Part shown: piece by piece, positions 1-5,109 of the stretch
How the letters are laid out: every line of letters starts with the position of its first letter
How positions within the stretch are numbered: position 1 is the stretch's first letter
Assembly: GCA_038062745.1 (NCBI GenBank)
Contig: JBBTWO010000028.1
Location: forward strand, 1-6,577
Direction of reading: 5' to 3'
Length of the DNA stretch: 6,577 nt
Origin: JBBTWO01 sp038062745
GTDB taxonomy: Bacteria > Patescibacteriota > Microgenomatia > UBA8517
Made by a program: the position numbers and the translations under genes
Notes under the pieces: generated by a model
The model's database searches: none
What the model saw: the letters and a program-made list of their open reading frames with translations, nothing else
What the model was told of the DNA's origin: nothing

Positions 1-372
1 TTCTTGTATTTTTTTAAGAACATTTTCTGGTAATCTATCTTTTCTCCCCAAGTGAACAAATCTGACTTGATCTTTGATTATTTCTTTCTCCATGTCTTTA
101 AGGGCACGCAAAATTAGCCCCATTATCTTTTCAATTTCTTGCTGTGGACGATCCCAATTCTCAGTAGAAAATCCCCAGACTGTAAAAGTGTGCACACCAA
201 GTGTCCTGGCTGATTTGGCCAATGCTTTCAGGGCGAAAAACCCTGCCTTGTGGCCTTCCCAGGGATGAAGTCCACGAGATCTTGCCCAGCGTCTATTGCC
301 ATCCAAAATAAGGGCAATGTGATTGGGGATTTTTGTACCCTTCGGCAAAGTAAGTGTGTCTATTGGAGCCAT
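1..372 (-). CDS. uppS: Isoprenyl transferase (undecaprenyl diphosphate synthase), N-terminal 124 residues, cut by window edge
   Basis: Cis-prenyltransferase, which in bacteria extends farnesyl diphosphate with isopentenyl diphosphate units to make the undecaprenyl diphosphate lipid carrier for wall and glycan precursors at the membrane. The frame read from the minus strand shows family motifs in order: HIALILDGNRRWA (residues 18-30, D24 being the Mg/diphosphate Asp), GHKAG (40-44), FSTENWDRP (68-76) and HLGRKDRLP (107-115). The frame is open to the left edge, so about half of a usual 230-250 residue protein is visible. The ATG at 372 is the first in-frame start that leaves a normal short N-terminus. 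No Shine-Dalgarno sequence precedes it. It lies 19 bases after the fic stop on the same strand, but a putative promoter of its own sits in that junction. The family call is firm; product chain length cannot be read from the sequence. Confidence 0.95.
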   Translation of the reverse strand, partial: MAPIDTLTLPKGTKIPNHIALILDGNRRWARSRGLHPWEGHKAGFFALKALAKSARTLGVHTFTVWGFSTENWDRPQQEIEKIMGLILRALKDMEKEIIKDQVRFVHLGRKDRLPENVLKKIQE

Positions 373-376
373 GCGA

Positions 377-389
377 GTTACATTGTAAC
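377..389. repeat. Perfect 13-base palindrome over the uppS -10 box
   Basis: GTTACATTGTAAC has 6-base arms around one central base and covers the whole putative -10 hexamer of uppS. Its position would suit a repressor operator. No regulator for it can be named, and a palindrome of this size can arise by chance in AT-rich DNA. Confidence 0.4.
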
Positions 390-411
390 ATCTATGTAAA
401 GTAGTTCTCAA
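382..411 (-). promoter_or_regulatory. Putative sigma70-like promoter of uppS, nearly leaderless
   Basis: On the minus strand TTGAGA (411-406) and TACAAT (387-382) are separated by 18 bases; each hexamer matches the consensus at 5 of 6 positions. The -10 box ends 9 bases before the uppS ATG, so the predicted 5' leader is about 2-4 bases, too short for a ribosome binding site. The -35 box lies inside the 3' end of the fic gene. Confidence 0.5.
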
Positions 412-1423
412 ATGCAAAAATCAGCTGCTCAATAAACAGTCTTTTTAGATGATAAAGACTGTTTTGTTCATAGAAAAGAATCATGGCTTTTTTAAGCTCG
501 TCTGCGTTTACACTCCTATATGAAATTGGGAAAAGACCATGTGCCAATAAAATTGCATTTGTAAGCATGCGTGACGTTCTTTTATTGCCATCTTCATACG
601 GCTGGATATAGGCAAACATGCATTTTGCAATAAAGGCTTTTTCCAAAGGTGAAGAAGTTTTATTGATCAATTCAATTGTTTTTTCCATGGCTTCTTCTAT
701 TTGAAATTTATTGTTCAAAGGTTTATAGACACTGCCAGTGATACCCACGCCATGGGTTCTAATGTTCTTTGAAATACCTAGATTGGCCACAATTAAATCA
801 TGAAGTATATTAATTTTCGACATTGATATTTTTTTGAAATCATCTTTGTTGTCTAGTATCCATTCAAAAGCCCGCTTGTGATTCAGAATCATTATTGCCT
901 CTTCTTGGTTATGGCCAAAAGCCTCTTGGGAATCGTGTATCAAAGTTTCTGTTTCCAACAGCGAATAGGTATTACCCTCTATCTTTGACGATTTCCAAGA
1001 TAATTCAACAATAAATCTTGATAACTCTTCTTTGTTCTTTATCTCTTGGTCAAAACTTCTTTGATGATGACTTATTTCCTGAATTTCACTATCAGAAAAG
1101 ATGTTTGTGAGGCTATTAAAAATATCAAAGTTAAAAGTTTTTCGTGCCCCACTTCTGTCATCTGGGTCTTTTGAAAAGTACTCTTCTAAGTCAAAGTATC
1201 TGTGAATCAAATTAGCTTGACTGGCATAATATTTTGAAGCCCTAGCTTTACCTTTTTGGATAATATAGCCTTTTTTAGATAAAAGGTTCAAATCTCGAAC
1301 AAACGTAATTTTTGCCACAGAGGTATCGGGCATGAGAGTTGCTATCTCCTGTCTAGAGAGGCCTTCTCTTTGGGATATCACATTGACAATTTGTTTCTGT
1401 CTGGGGTTAATCGTATCATTCAT
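392..1423 (-). CDS. Fic family protein with N-terminal winged helix-turn-helix and altered catalytic motif
   Basis: A 343-residue protein. Residues about 5-65 look like a winged helix (RQEIATLM, then FVRDLNLLSKKGYIIQKGK), suggesting DNA binding. Residues about 130-335 form a Fic domain. The inhibitory motif SSKIEGN (145-151) matches the (S/T)xxxE(G/N) helix that normally blocks ATP in class II Fic proteins. A flap-like ITGSVYKPLNN is at 228-238. The core motif is QPYEDGNKRTSR (274-285), where canonical AMP-transferring Fic proteins have HPFx(D/E)GNxRxxR. The catalytic His is therefore Gln (codon CAG), while the phosphate-binding DGNKR part is intact. The protein may be inactive as an AMP transferase, may use another chemistry, or may belong to a subgroup in which this change is normal. 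It lies downstream of abiEii with its own repeat-flanked promoter, so it may repress itself. Fold call firm, activity unknown. Confidence 0.93.
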   Translation of the reverse strand: MNDTINPRQKQIVNVISQREGLSRQEIATLMPDTSVAKITFVRDLNLLSKKGYIIQKGKARASKYYASQANLIHRYFDLEEYFSKDPDDRSGARKTFNFDIFNSLTNIFSDSEIQEISHHQRSFDQEIKNKEELSRFIVELSWKSSKIEGNTYSLLETETLIHDSQEAFGHNQEEAIMILNHKRAFEWILDNKDDFKKISMSKINILHDLIVANLGISKNIRTHGVGITGSVYKPLNNKFQIEEAMEKTIELINKTSSPLEKAFIAKCMFAYIQPYEDGNKRTSRMLTNAILLAHGLFPISYRSVNADELKKAMILFYEQNSLYHLKRLFIEQLIFAFENYFT

Positions 1424-1476
1424 ACGCTACAATCATATCATAATGATACGAAAAGTCAAGGTAAATGATACGAAAA
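1411..1476. repeat. Three copies of a 10-base element around the fic promoter (likely operator array)
   Basis: AATGATACGA occurs at 1442-1451 and 1464-1473 on the plus strand, and inverted at 1411-1420. The two direct copies extend to 13 identical bases ending in AAAA, with a 22-base period. The centre of the inverted copy is 31 bases from that of the middle copy. These distances are close to two and three helical turns, so all sites could face one side of the DNA. One copy lies in the -10/-35 spacer, one upstream of the -35 box, and one in the first codons of fic. A small palindrome, TATCATAATGATA, also overlaps the middle copy. The HTH domain of the Fic protein is the natural candidate ligand. 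Confidence 0.65.
1432..1459 (-). promoter_or_regulatory. Putative sigma70-like promoter of the fic gene, leaderless
   Basis: Minus-strand TTGACT (1459-1454) and TATGAT (1437-1432) are 16 bases apart, and each matches the consensus at 5 of 6 positions. The -10 box ends 8 bases before the ATG at 1423, so transcription would begin within a base or two of the start codon. There is no Shine-Dalgarno sequence. AATGATACGA repeats overlap the spacer and flank the promoter on both sides. Confidence 0.6.
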
Positions 1477-1518
1477 CACACATTCCAAGCCTACCAAGTA
1501 ACACCCTTCAGCTATTAA

Positions 1519-2196
1519 TTATTTTTGGAGTTCCAGTAAAAATATTAGTTCGTTTGTTAGTTTCTCTTTTACCCAAACTTTCTGTTTTTCATCTACAAGT
1601 TCCCCCAAACCGTTCAAAATTTCTGTTTTTTTGATGTTTTTTATCCTGTCGATTGCCTTATCCAAAGCTTGTGAAATAGTAAGACCGCTTTTTTTCTTTA
1701 CCAATTCCTCCTTTAGTTCCCAATTGTTTTTCAAAAAATACCACAGATCAAAGACATCTCGATTGGCAAATTTTTTTCTGGTGATTAGTGCTGTCAATTT
1801 CGAAGCTAACATATCTTCTTTATCTGTTACAAGCATTGAGATACCTAAGTAATTTTTGACCACGAATTTTGATTTTATTGGTCTTTTTGAAATCTCAACT
1901 TTTAAATTTCTCTCCCTTTTTTGATAGCTCACCAGGAAAAAAAGTGTGTATCTTTTGTCTGTTGCTTCGATGACGTCGCCATATTTTGAAACTATTTTTT
2001 GAATCCTTTCAAAAACAAGCTCTTTATTATCGTAATTTAAAAGATCAAAGTCCAAATCAACTGAAAAACGAGGCAAACCATAAAAAAGCAAAGCTGCGGT
2101 TCCTCCTTTGAAACCAAGCTGCCCACCTAAGGTTGAATCTGTATAGATTTCCCTCAAGATTCCTACCATAATACTTTTGTGTAAGTTAATATGCAT
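1519..2196 (-). CDS. AbiEii-like nucleotidyltransferase, toxin of a type IV toxin-antitoxin pair
   Basis: A 225-residue member of the AbiEii/AbiGii nucleotidyltransferase family; the best-studied relatives block growth by modifying tRNA with nucleotides. Visible motifs are GGTAALLFYGL (31-41) followed by the metal-binding FSVDLDFDL (D47, D49), a third acidic strand LKVEIS (99-103), and the helical family signature DMLASKLTAL (128-137) with RDVFDLW (146-152). All of the expected acidic residues are present, so the enzyme looks intact. It is shorter than the roughly 300 residues common in AbiEii, mainly through a short C-terminal helical part. The ATG at 2196 overlaps the end of abiEi by 11 bases, implying translational coupling with the antitoxin made first. 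A second in-frame ATG at residue 10 is a possible alternative start. The target here is unknown. Confidence 0.9.
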   Translation of the reverse strand: MHINLHKSIMVGILREIYTDSTLGGQLGFKGGTAALLFYGLPRFSVDLDFDLLNYDNKELVFERIQKIVSKYGDVIEATDKRYTLFFLVSYQKRERNLKVEISKRPIKSKFVVKNYLGISMLVTDKEDMLASKLTALITRKKFANRDVFDLWYFLKNNWELKEELVKKKSGLTISQALDKAIDRIKNIKKTEILNGLGELVDEKQKVWVKEKLTNELIFLLELQK

Positions 2197-2767
2197 TTTT
2201 GTATATTTTGTAATATTGCCTAACTCTTACCTCAAAGGCTTTATTTTCATAAACAGTCTTTAATTCTTTTATCTTCTCCCAATCCAGTATTCCTAAATTG
2301 TCAAAATGATAATCCTTATAGATATATATTGCATCAAGAAATGCCCTTTCAGGGGTTGCAATCCAGTATCCATCTCTAAATTCTACTCCTTTGGCATTTG
2401 CCAGAATTTCTTTTTTTATTCTATGGTAGTGAATAGTAGTCCCATCAATTGTTACCTCTTTTGTGAGATGCGAAATCACAAACAAAGTTTTTTCATAGAA
2501 TTGGAATATTACTCCAGCACTCAATAGTACCGTTTCCAAACTTAGATATGCTGGTCGATACAGTTTTGCTGCCAGCTCTTTTGGTTGATAATCTATCTTT
2601 GCATAAACACCTCGGTGAAGCTTATTCAATTTGCCAACTTTAGCAAAATAATATAAGCGATCCAGTAAGCTTCCAGCTGATATGTTGGGAAAAAGCAGGA
2701 AAATTTCGTCTACCGTAAAAACAGTTTCAGGCCGTGCGTATAAAGTTAAAAGCAAAGAATTTTCCAT
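2186..2767 (-). CDS. AbiEi-like antitoxin and transcriptional repressor (type IV TA)
   Basis: With the ATG at 2767 this is 193 residues, the usual AbiEi size. Residues about 14-58 form a winged helix (FTVDEIFLLFP, then LLDRLYYFAKVGKLNKLHRGVYAK). The rest is the typical antitoxin domain, with RPAYLSLETVL (71-81), the FVISHLTKEV strand (96-105) and the conserved ATPERAFLD (137-145). In known AbiE systems this protein neutralises AbiEii without stable binding and represses the operon by binding inverted repeats in its promoter. Here a matching promoter and inverted repeat lie just upstream. An in-frame TTG at 2788 would add seven residues (to 200), but it sits inside the inverted repeat and neither start has a Shine-Dalgarno sequence. 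I prefer the ATG, with moderate confidence. The stop overlaps the start of abiEii. Confidence 0.88.
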   Translation of the reverse strand: MENSLLLTLYARPETVFTVDEIFLLFPNISAGSLLDRLYYFAKVGKLNKLHRGVYAKIDYQPKELAAKLYRPAYLSLETVLLSAGVIFQFYEKTLFVISHLTKEVTIDGTTIHYHRIKKEILANAKGVEFRDGYWIATPERAFLDAIYIYKDYHFDNLGILDWEKIKELKTVYENKAFEVRVRQYYKIYKNAY

Positions 2768-2778
2768 TTTTTTATCTG

Positions 2779-2801
2779 GAAACCGCAATTTTTACGGTTT
2801 C
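2779..2801. repeat. Inverted repeat at the abiE transcription start (putative AbiEi operator)
   Basis: GAAACCG (2779-2785) and CGGTTTC (2795-2801) are perfect 7-base arms around a 9-base AT-rich centre that allows two further pairs. The element spans 23 bases and begins at the predicted +1 of the consensus promoter. Bound repressor would block RNA polymerase there. An RNA hairpin near the 5' end is a second possible role. Confidence 0.6.
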
Positions 2802-2808
2802 AAAACAA

Positions 2809-2837
2809 ATTATATGGCTTTTAGGTCGCTTTGTCAA
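2809..2837 (-). promoter_or_regulatory. Perfect-consensus sigma70 promoter of the abiEi-abiEii operon
   Basis: On the minus strand TTGACA (2837-2832) and TATAAT (2814-2809) are separated by exactly 17 bases, so both hexamers and the spacing are ideal. The predicted transcription start is near 2802, about 35 bases before the abiEi ATG at 2767. A promoter this strong normally needs a tight repressor, consistent with AbiEi autoregulation. Confidence 0.8.
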
Positions 2838-2839
2838 GC

Positions 2840-2860
2840 CTGCAAGGTGAGACCTTGCAG
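2840..2860. repeat. Perfect 9-base-stem hairpin upstream of the abiE promoter
   Basis: CTGCAAGGT (2840-2848) and ACCTTGCAG (2852-2860) form a perfect stem with a 3-base loop. It lies between the end of wecG (2901) and the abiE -35 box (2837-2832). On the minus strand it is about 40 bases beyond the wecG stop, where a terminator would be expected, but no T-run follows. It could be a factor-independent stop of low efficiency, an RNA 3'-end stabiliser, a regulator site or a dispersed chromosomal palindrome. Confidence 0.6.
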
Positions 2861-2864
2861 ATAT

Positions 2865-2895
2865 ATATCAAAATACTAAGTATGATATCAAAATA
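2865..2895. repeat. Short direct repeats after wecG
   Basis: ATATCAAAATA occurs at 2865-2875 and 2885-2895, a 20-base period. Between the copies is the small palindrome ATACTAAGTAT (2873-2883). Together with the adjacent hairpin they fill the gap between wecG and the abiE promoter. Low sequence complexity makes chance a fair explanation. Confidence 0.35.
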
Positions 2896-2900
2896 TAAAC

Positions 2901-3665
2901 TTAAGCATCAAAAAACCGCTTCAGAGGAAAAACAATAACGGCGTTAAAGATTCTTTTTGCCCTCGCGGGTTGAGTTATAAGCCTCCAAGCCCACTCAAGT
3001 TGGAGTTTCTCCATCCAAACAGGTGGAAGCTCTTGTGTACCTGCATAGTAGTCCAATGCTCCACCAATTCCTACCATACCAAGAGTGTTTAGTTTTGGCA
3101 GCCACTTATTCATCCAAATCTCCTGCTTTGGGGCTCCAAAACAGACAAACACCATACTAGGCTTAAACTTGGTAATTTTTTCAACTAAATCTTTCTCAAC
3201 TTTAGCTTCGAAGTGTGTAGCTGGCTCGGCGTTAGTATTTAAGGCTGGACCTACCATTGCTTGAGCGTAAGAATCAGAATATTCTTGATGGTACTTTTTA
3301 AGTAATTTTTCATTTGTCTTTTTTACATTTGAAGTAATGAAAAATACTTTCAACCGCCTTTTATTTGCTAACTCAAACAAATCTAGCATTAAATGTCTGC
3401 CATGAATGATGTTTAATTCACTGTTTCCAAAGATTTTTAGACCAATACCATCAGGAATTGAAAAATCTGCATTTCCAATACTCGAAGCTAATTTGTGGTT
3501 AGTTTGTGCCTGTAAAATTATCTCTGGATTGGGAGTAACAAGGTAAAATTTCTTATTATGGGATAAATAATTACCGATATTCGTTAGCACTTGGCTACGT
3601 GTAGTGCTATCGACGTTAATTCCCATTATATTGACTTGTTTTCGGGCTGTTTTACCAGTGATCAT
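2901..3665 (-). CDS. WecG/TagA/CpsF family glycosyltransferase (GT26)
   Basis: A 254-residue enzyme of the family that adds N-acetylmannosamine or a related sugar from a UDP donor to GlcNAc-diphospho-undecaprenol, an early step in teichoic acid or polysaccharide synthesis at the inner membrane face. Motifs in order: VTPNPEI (43-49, with T44), IPDGIGL (70-76, where D72 aligns with the proposed catalytic Asp of TagA), GRHLMLDL (89-96), FGAPKQEIWM (176-185), VGIGGALDYYAGTQELPP (198-215), and EWAWRLITQPARAKR (224-238). The basic C-terminal tail is the part that in TagA helps membrane attachment and completes the active site. Length is normal and the protein looks intact. An internal ATG (M14) just before the conserved core is an alternative start; no Shine-Dalgarno supports either, but the promoter position favours 3665. 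The sugar transferred cannot be deduced. Confidence 0.93.
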   Translation of the reverse strand: MITGKTARKQVNIMGINVDSTTRSQVLTNIGNYLSHNKKFYLVTPNPEIILQAQTNHKLASSIGNADFSIPDGIGLKIFGNSELNIIHGRHLMLDLFELANKRRLKVFFITSNVKKTNEKLLKKYHQEYSDSYAQAMVGPALNTNAEPATHFEAKVEKDLVEKITKFKPSMVFVCFGAPKQEIWMNKWLPKLNTLGMVGIGGALDYYAGTQELPPVWMEKLQLEWAWRLITQPARAKRIFNAVIVFPLKRFFDA

Positions 3666-3671
3666 AATTAA

Positions 3672-3701
3672 ATTTTAATACCTAAAACCATATATTTGCA
3701 A
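3672..3701 (-). promoter_or_regulatory. Putative promoter of the wecG-like gene, leaderless
   Basis: On the minus strand TTGCAA (3701-3696, 4 of 6 matches) and TAAAAT (3677-3672, 5 of 6) are 18 bases apart. The -10 box ends 6 bases before the ATG at 3665, which predicts a leaderless transcript. This is weaker than the promoters of fic, abiE and the ATPase gene, and AT-rich DNA makes a chance match possible. Confidence 0.35.
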
Positions 3702-3779
3702 ATCGACTTGCCTTTTGCGGTGTTTTTCAATACCTTTTTGTTGTTTTTGATTTAGATAATTTTGTCATTTTAATTATAG

Positions 3780-3796
3780 GTAAATAATTTATTTAC
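3780..3796. repeat. Perfect 17-base palindrome between mreB and wecG
   Basis: GTAAATAATTTATTTAC has 8-base arms around one central T. It lies about 115 bases upstream of the wecG start in the 255-base mreB-wecG gap. It could be an operator, or the weak all-AT stem of the mreB 3' end; no T-run follows on the minus strand. Confidence 0.4.
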
Positions 3797-3799
3797 TAG

Positions 3800-3830
3800 A
3801 ATGTACTTATCTAACTCTAGTGTGTACATT
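3800..3830. repeat. Inverted repeat with 17-base loop between mreB and wecG
   Basis: AATGTAC (3800-3806) and GTACATT (3824-3830) are perfect 7-base arms. It lies next to the 17-base palindrome, so this gap holds two consecutive inverted repeats. Apart from these and the weak promoter I see no gene or terminator in the 255-base gap. Confidence 0.3.
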
Positions 3831-3920
3831 TTTGTATCAATTTCTAGCTTTGTTTTGTGTGTCTTATGCTCAAATTATCCCCAACATTATATACATATTT
3901 TCAGTATTATTACAGGTTAT

Positions 3921-4925
3921 TTATCTTTTAGTTGTGACACTTCTTTTCCATAGTTCTATATTTTCCATGACTATGGCAGTTCCTTTAACCACACAGAAAA
4001 GCGCGTCTTCGGCTACATGTGCCGGTACTCCAGTTTCTGCAGTCAGTAATTTATCAAAGTTACGCAAAGTGGAGGTTCCTCCACTCATGACTATGCCTTT
4101 ATCAATAATGTCTGAGGCCAATTCTGGTGGCGTGTCTTCCAACACGCCCTTAACGGCTCCTATTATCTGATGTAGGGTTGGTAAAATGGCATCGGTAACC
4201 TCAGAGGAAGTTACAACCACACTTCTTGGAAGGCCAAAAACTAAATCACGCCCGCTAATTTCAAGTTTTTCCTCTTTTGGCAGATCTATTGCTGAACCAA
4301 TTTTAATTTTAATATCTTCTGCTGTTTGATCTCCAATAATAAGATTGTGTTTTTTCTTTAAAAATCCCTGTATTGCTTCATCAATCTTGTTTCCGGCAAC
4401 GCGAACGGATTTATGAATAACTACCCCACCTAAGGAGAGTACTGCAGCTTCTGCTGCTCCACCACCGATATCTAAAATCATGTGGCCCGATGGAGCTGAT
4501 ACTGGAATACCAGCCCCAATGGCAGCAGCCAAGGGTTCATCTATTAGATATGCATGTGCTGCTCCTGCTTCCAAGGTAGCGTCTAGTGCGGCCCTACGCT
4601 CTACTTGGGTACAACCTGCAGGAACACACACCATAACATCTGGCTTAATGAAAGAAATCCTACCCAAAACTTTGTTAATAAAATATTTAAGCAGTGCTTT
4701 GGTTACTTGGTAATCAGCAATTACACCTTCTCGCATTGGCCGCATAGCAATCAAGGCTTCAGGAGTACGCCCGAGCATTCTTTTGGCATCTTCGCCAACT
4801 GCGACAACTTTATTATCATCAGAGGACACAGCCACAACAGTGGGTTCATTGGTTACTATACCTTCCCCAGCCACCCAAACTAAGGTATTGGCTGTTCCTA
4901 AATCAATTGCTATTCTTTTACGCAT
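3921..4925 (-). CDS. mreB: Rod shape-determining protein MreB (bacterial actin)
   Basis: A 334-residue actin-like ATPase that forms membrane-bound antiparallel filaments and guides the wall-synthesis machinery. Seen in order: phosphate-1 loop DLGTANTLVW (8-17), MREGVIADY (64-72), a hydrophobic stretch ISFI (90-93) where MreB has its membrane-insertion loop, CVPAGCTQVERRA (100-112), DEPLAAAIGAG (129-139, with the conserved E130), phosphate-2 loop DIGGGAAEAAVLSLGGVV (152-169), and the adenosine motif MSGGTS (280-285). Length is normal, with only a short tail after WKR. The odd feature is the phosphate-2 loop: the family usually has GGGTTE, but here both Thr are Ala (codons GCA GCA). The start is fixed by the canonical MRKRIAIDLG opening; no Shine-Dalgarno precedes it. 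It is divergent from the ATPase gene, with 184 bases between them. Confidence 0.97.
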   Translation of the reverse strand: MRKRIAIDLGTANTLVWVAGEGIVTNEPTVVAVSSDDNKVVAVGEDAKRMLGRTPEALIAMRPMREGVIADYQVTKALLKYFINKVLGRISFIKPDVMVCVPAGCTQVERRAALDATLEAGAAHAYLIDEPLAAAIGAGIPVSAPSGHMILDIGGGAAEAAVLSLGGVVIHKSVRVAGNKIDEAIQGFLKKKHNLIIGDQTAEDIKIKIGSAIDLPKEEKLEISGRDLVFGLPRSVVVTSSEVTDAILPTLHQIIGAVKGVLEDTPPELASDIIDKGIVMSGGTSTLRNFDKLLTAETGVPAHVAEDALFCVVKGTAIVMENIELWKRSVTTKR

Positions 4926-4957
4926 TATTTGCTATATTTTGTAGTTGTATGATCCAC

Positions 4958-4981
4958 TTATTCAGGTCTAACAATTGTCAT
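4958..4981 (-). other. Possible 7-residue leader ORF upstream of mreB, or TATAAT promoter box at the same place
   Basis: AAAGGAGT (4994-4987) is followed five bases on by ATG (4981) and a 7-codon frame, MTIVRPE, ending in TAA at 4958, 32 bases before the mreB start. This is the only good Shine-Dalgarno/ATG pair in the region. The same bases also spell TATAAT (4985-4980), a perfect -10 box, though the hexamer 17 bases upstream, TGCAAA, is a poor -35. If the -10 reading is right the mini-ORF is not transcribed from it, so only one of the two can hold. Confidence 0.3.
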
Positions 4982-5028
4982 TATATACTCCTTTAACTTG
5001 AGTTTGCATCCTACAATACCAACAATGC

Positions 5029-5085
5029 CAAAAGTTCTCATTGACAGTGAGAACTAATTGGCAAAAGTTCTCATTGACAGTGAGA
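5029..5085. repeat. Two 24-base direct repeats with internal inverted repeat, upstream of the ATPase gene
   Basis: Identical 24-base copies occupy 5029-5052 and 5062-5085, a 33-base period (about three helical turns). Each contains AGTTCTCA, then TTGACAG. In copy 1 the sequence continues TGAGAACT (5048-5055), giving perfect 8-base arms around a 7-base centre. In copy 2 the right arm diverges after TGAGA. Copy 2 supplies the TTGACA -35 box of the ATPase promoter, so a protein bound there would compete with RNA polymerase. Confidence 0.7.
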
Positions 5086-5102
5086 GTAATTTGAGGTAGA
5101 AT
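5074..5102 (+). promoter_or_regulatory. Strong sigma70-like promoter of the ATPase gene, leaderless
   Basis: TTGACA (5074-5079, perfect) and TAGAAT (5097-5102, 5 of 6) are separated by exactly 17 bases. The -10 box ends 7 bases before the ATG at 5110, so transcription is expected to start at or next to the A of the start codon. GAGG at 5093-5096 is 13 bases from the ATG, too far for a normal Shine-Dalgarno, and would not be in the transcript. The TTGACA in repeat copy 1 (5041-5046) has no matching -10. Confidence 0.7.
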
Positions 5103-5109
5103 TCGACAA

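Noticed and set aside
74..268. Plus-strand frame of 64 codons
   Set aside because: It is antisense to the clear uppS motifs on the minus strand and has no recognisable domain.
2840..2860. Hairpin read as an intrinsic terminator of wecG
   Set aside because: No T-run follows the stem on the minus strand, so it does not meet the usual definition; kept only as a hairpin repeat.
3820..4170. Plus-strand frame of 116 codons
   Set aside because: Its larger part is antisense to the mreB 3' half, which has full MreB motifs; the rest is low-complexity gap sequence.
4480..4883. Two overlapping plus-strand frames of 77 and 92 codons
   Set aside because: Both are shadows antisense to the conserved mreB coding sequence and resemble no protein family.
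5029..5085. Two 24-base repeats read as a CRISPR array
   Set aside because: Only two copies with a 9-base spacer, and the second serves as a promoter -35; operator-like repeats fit better.
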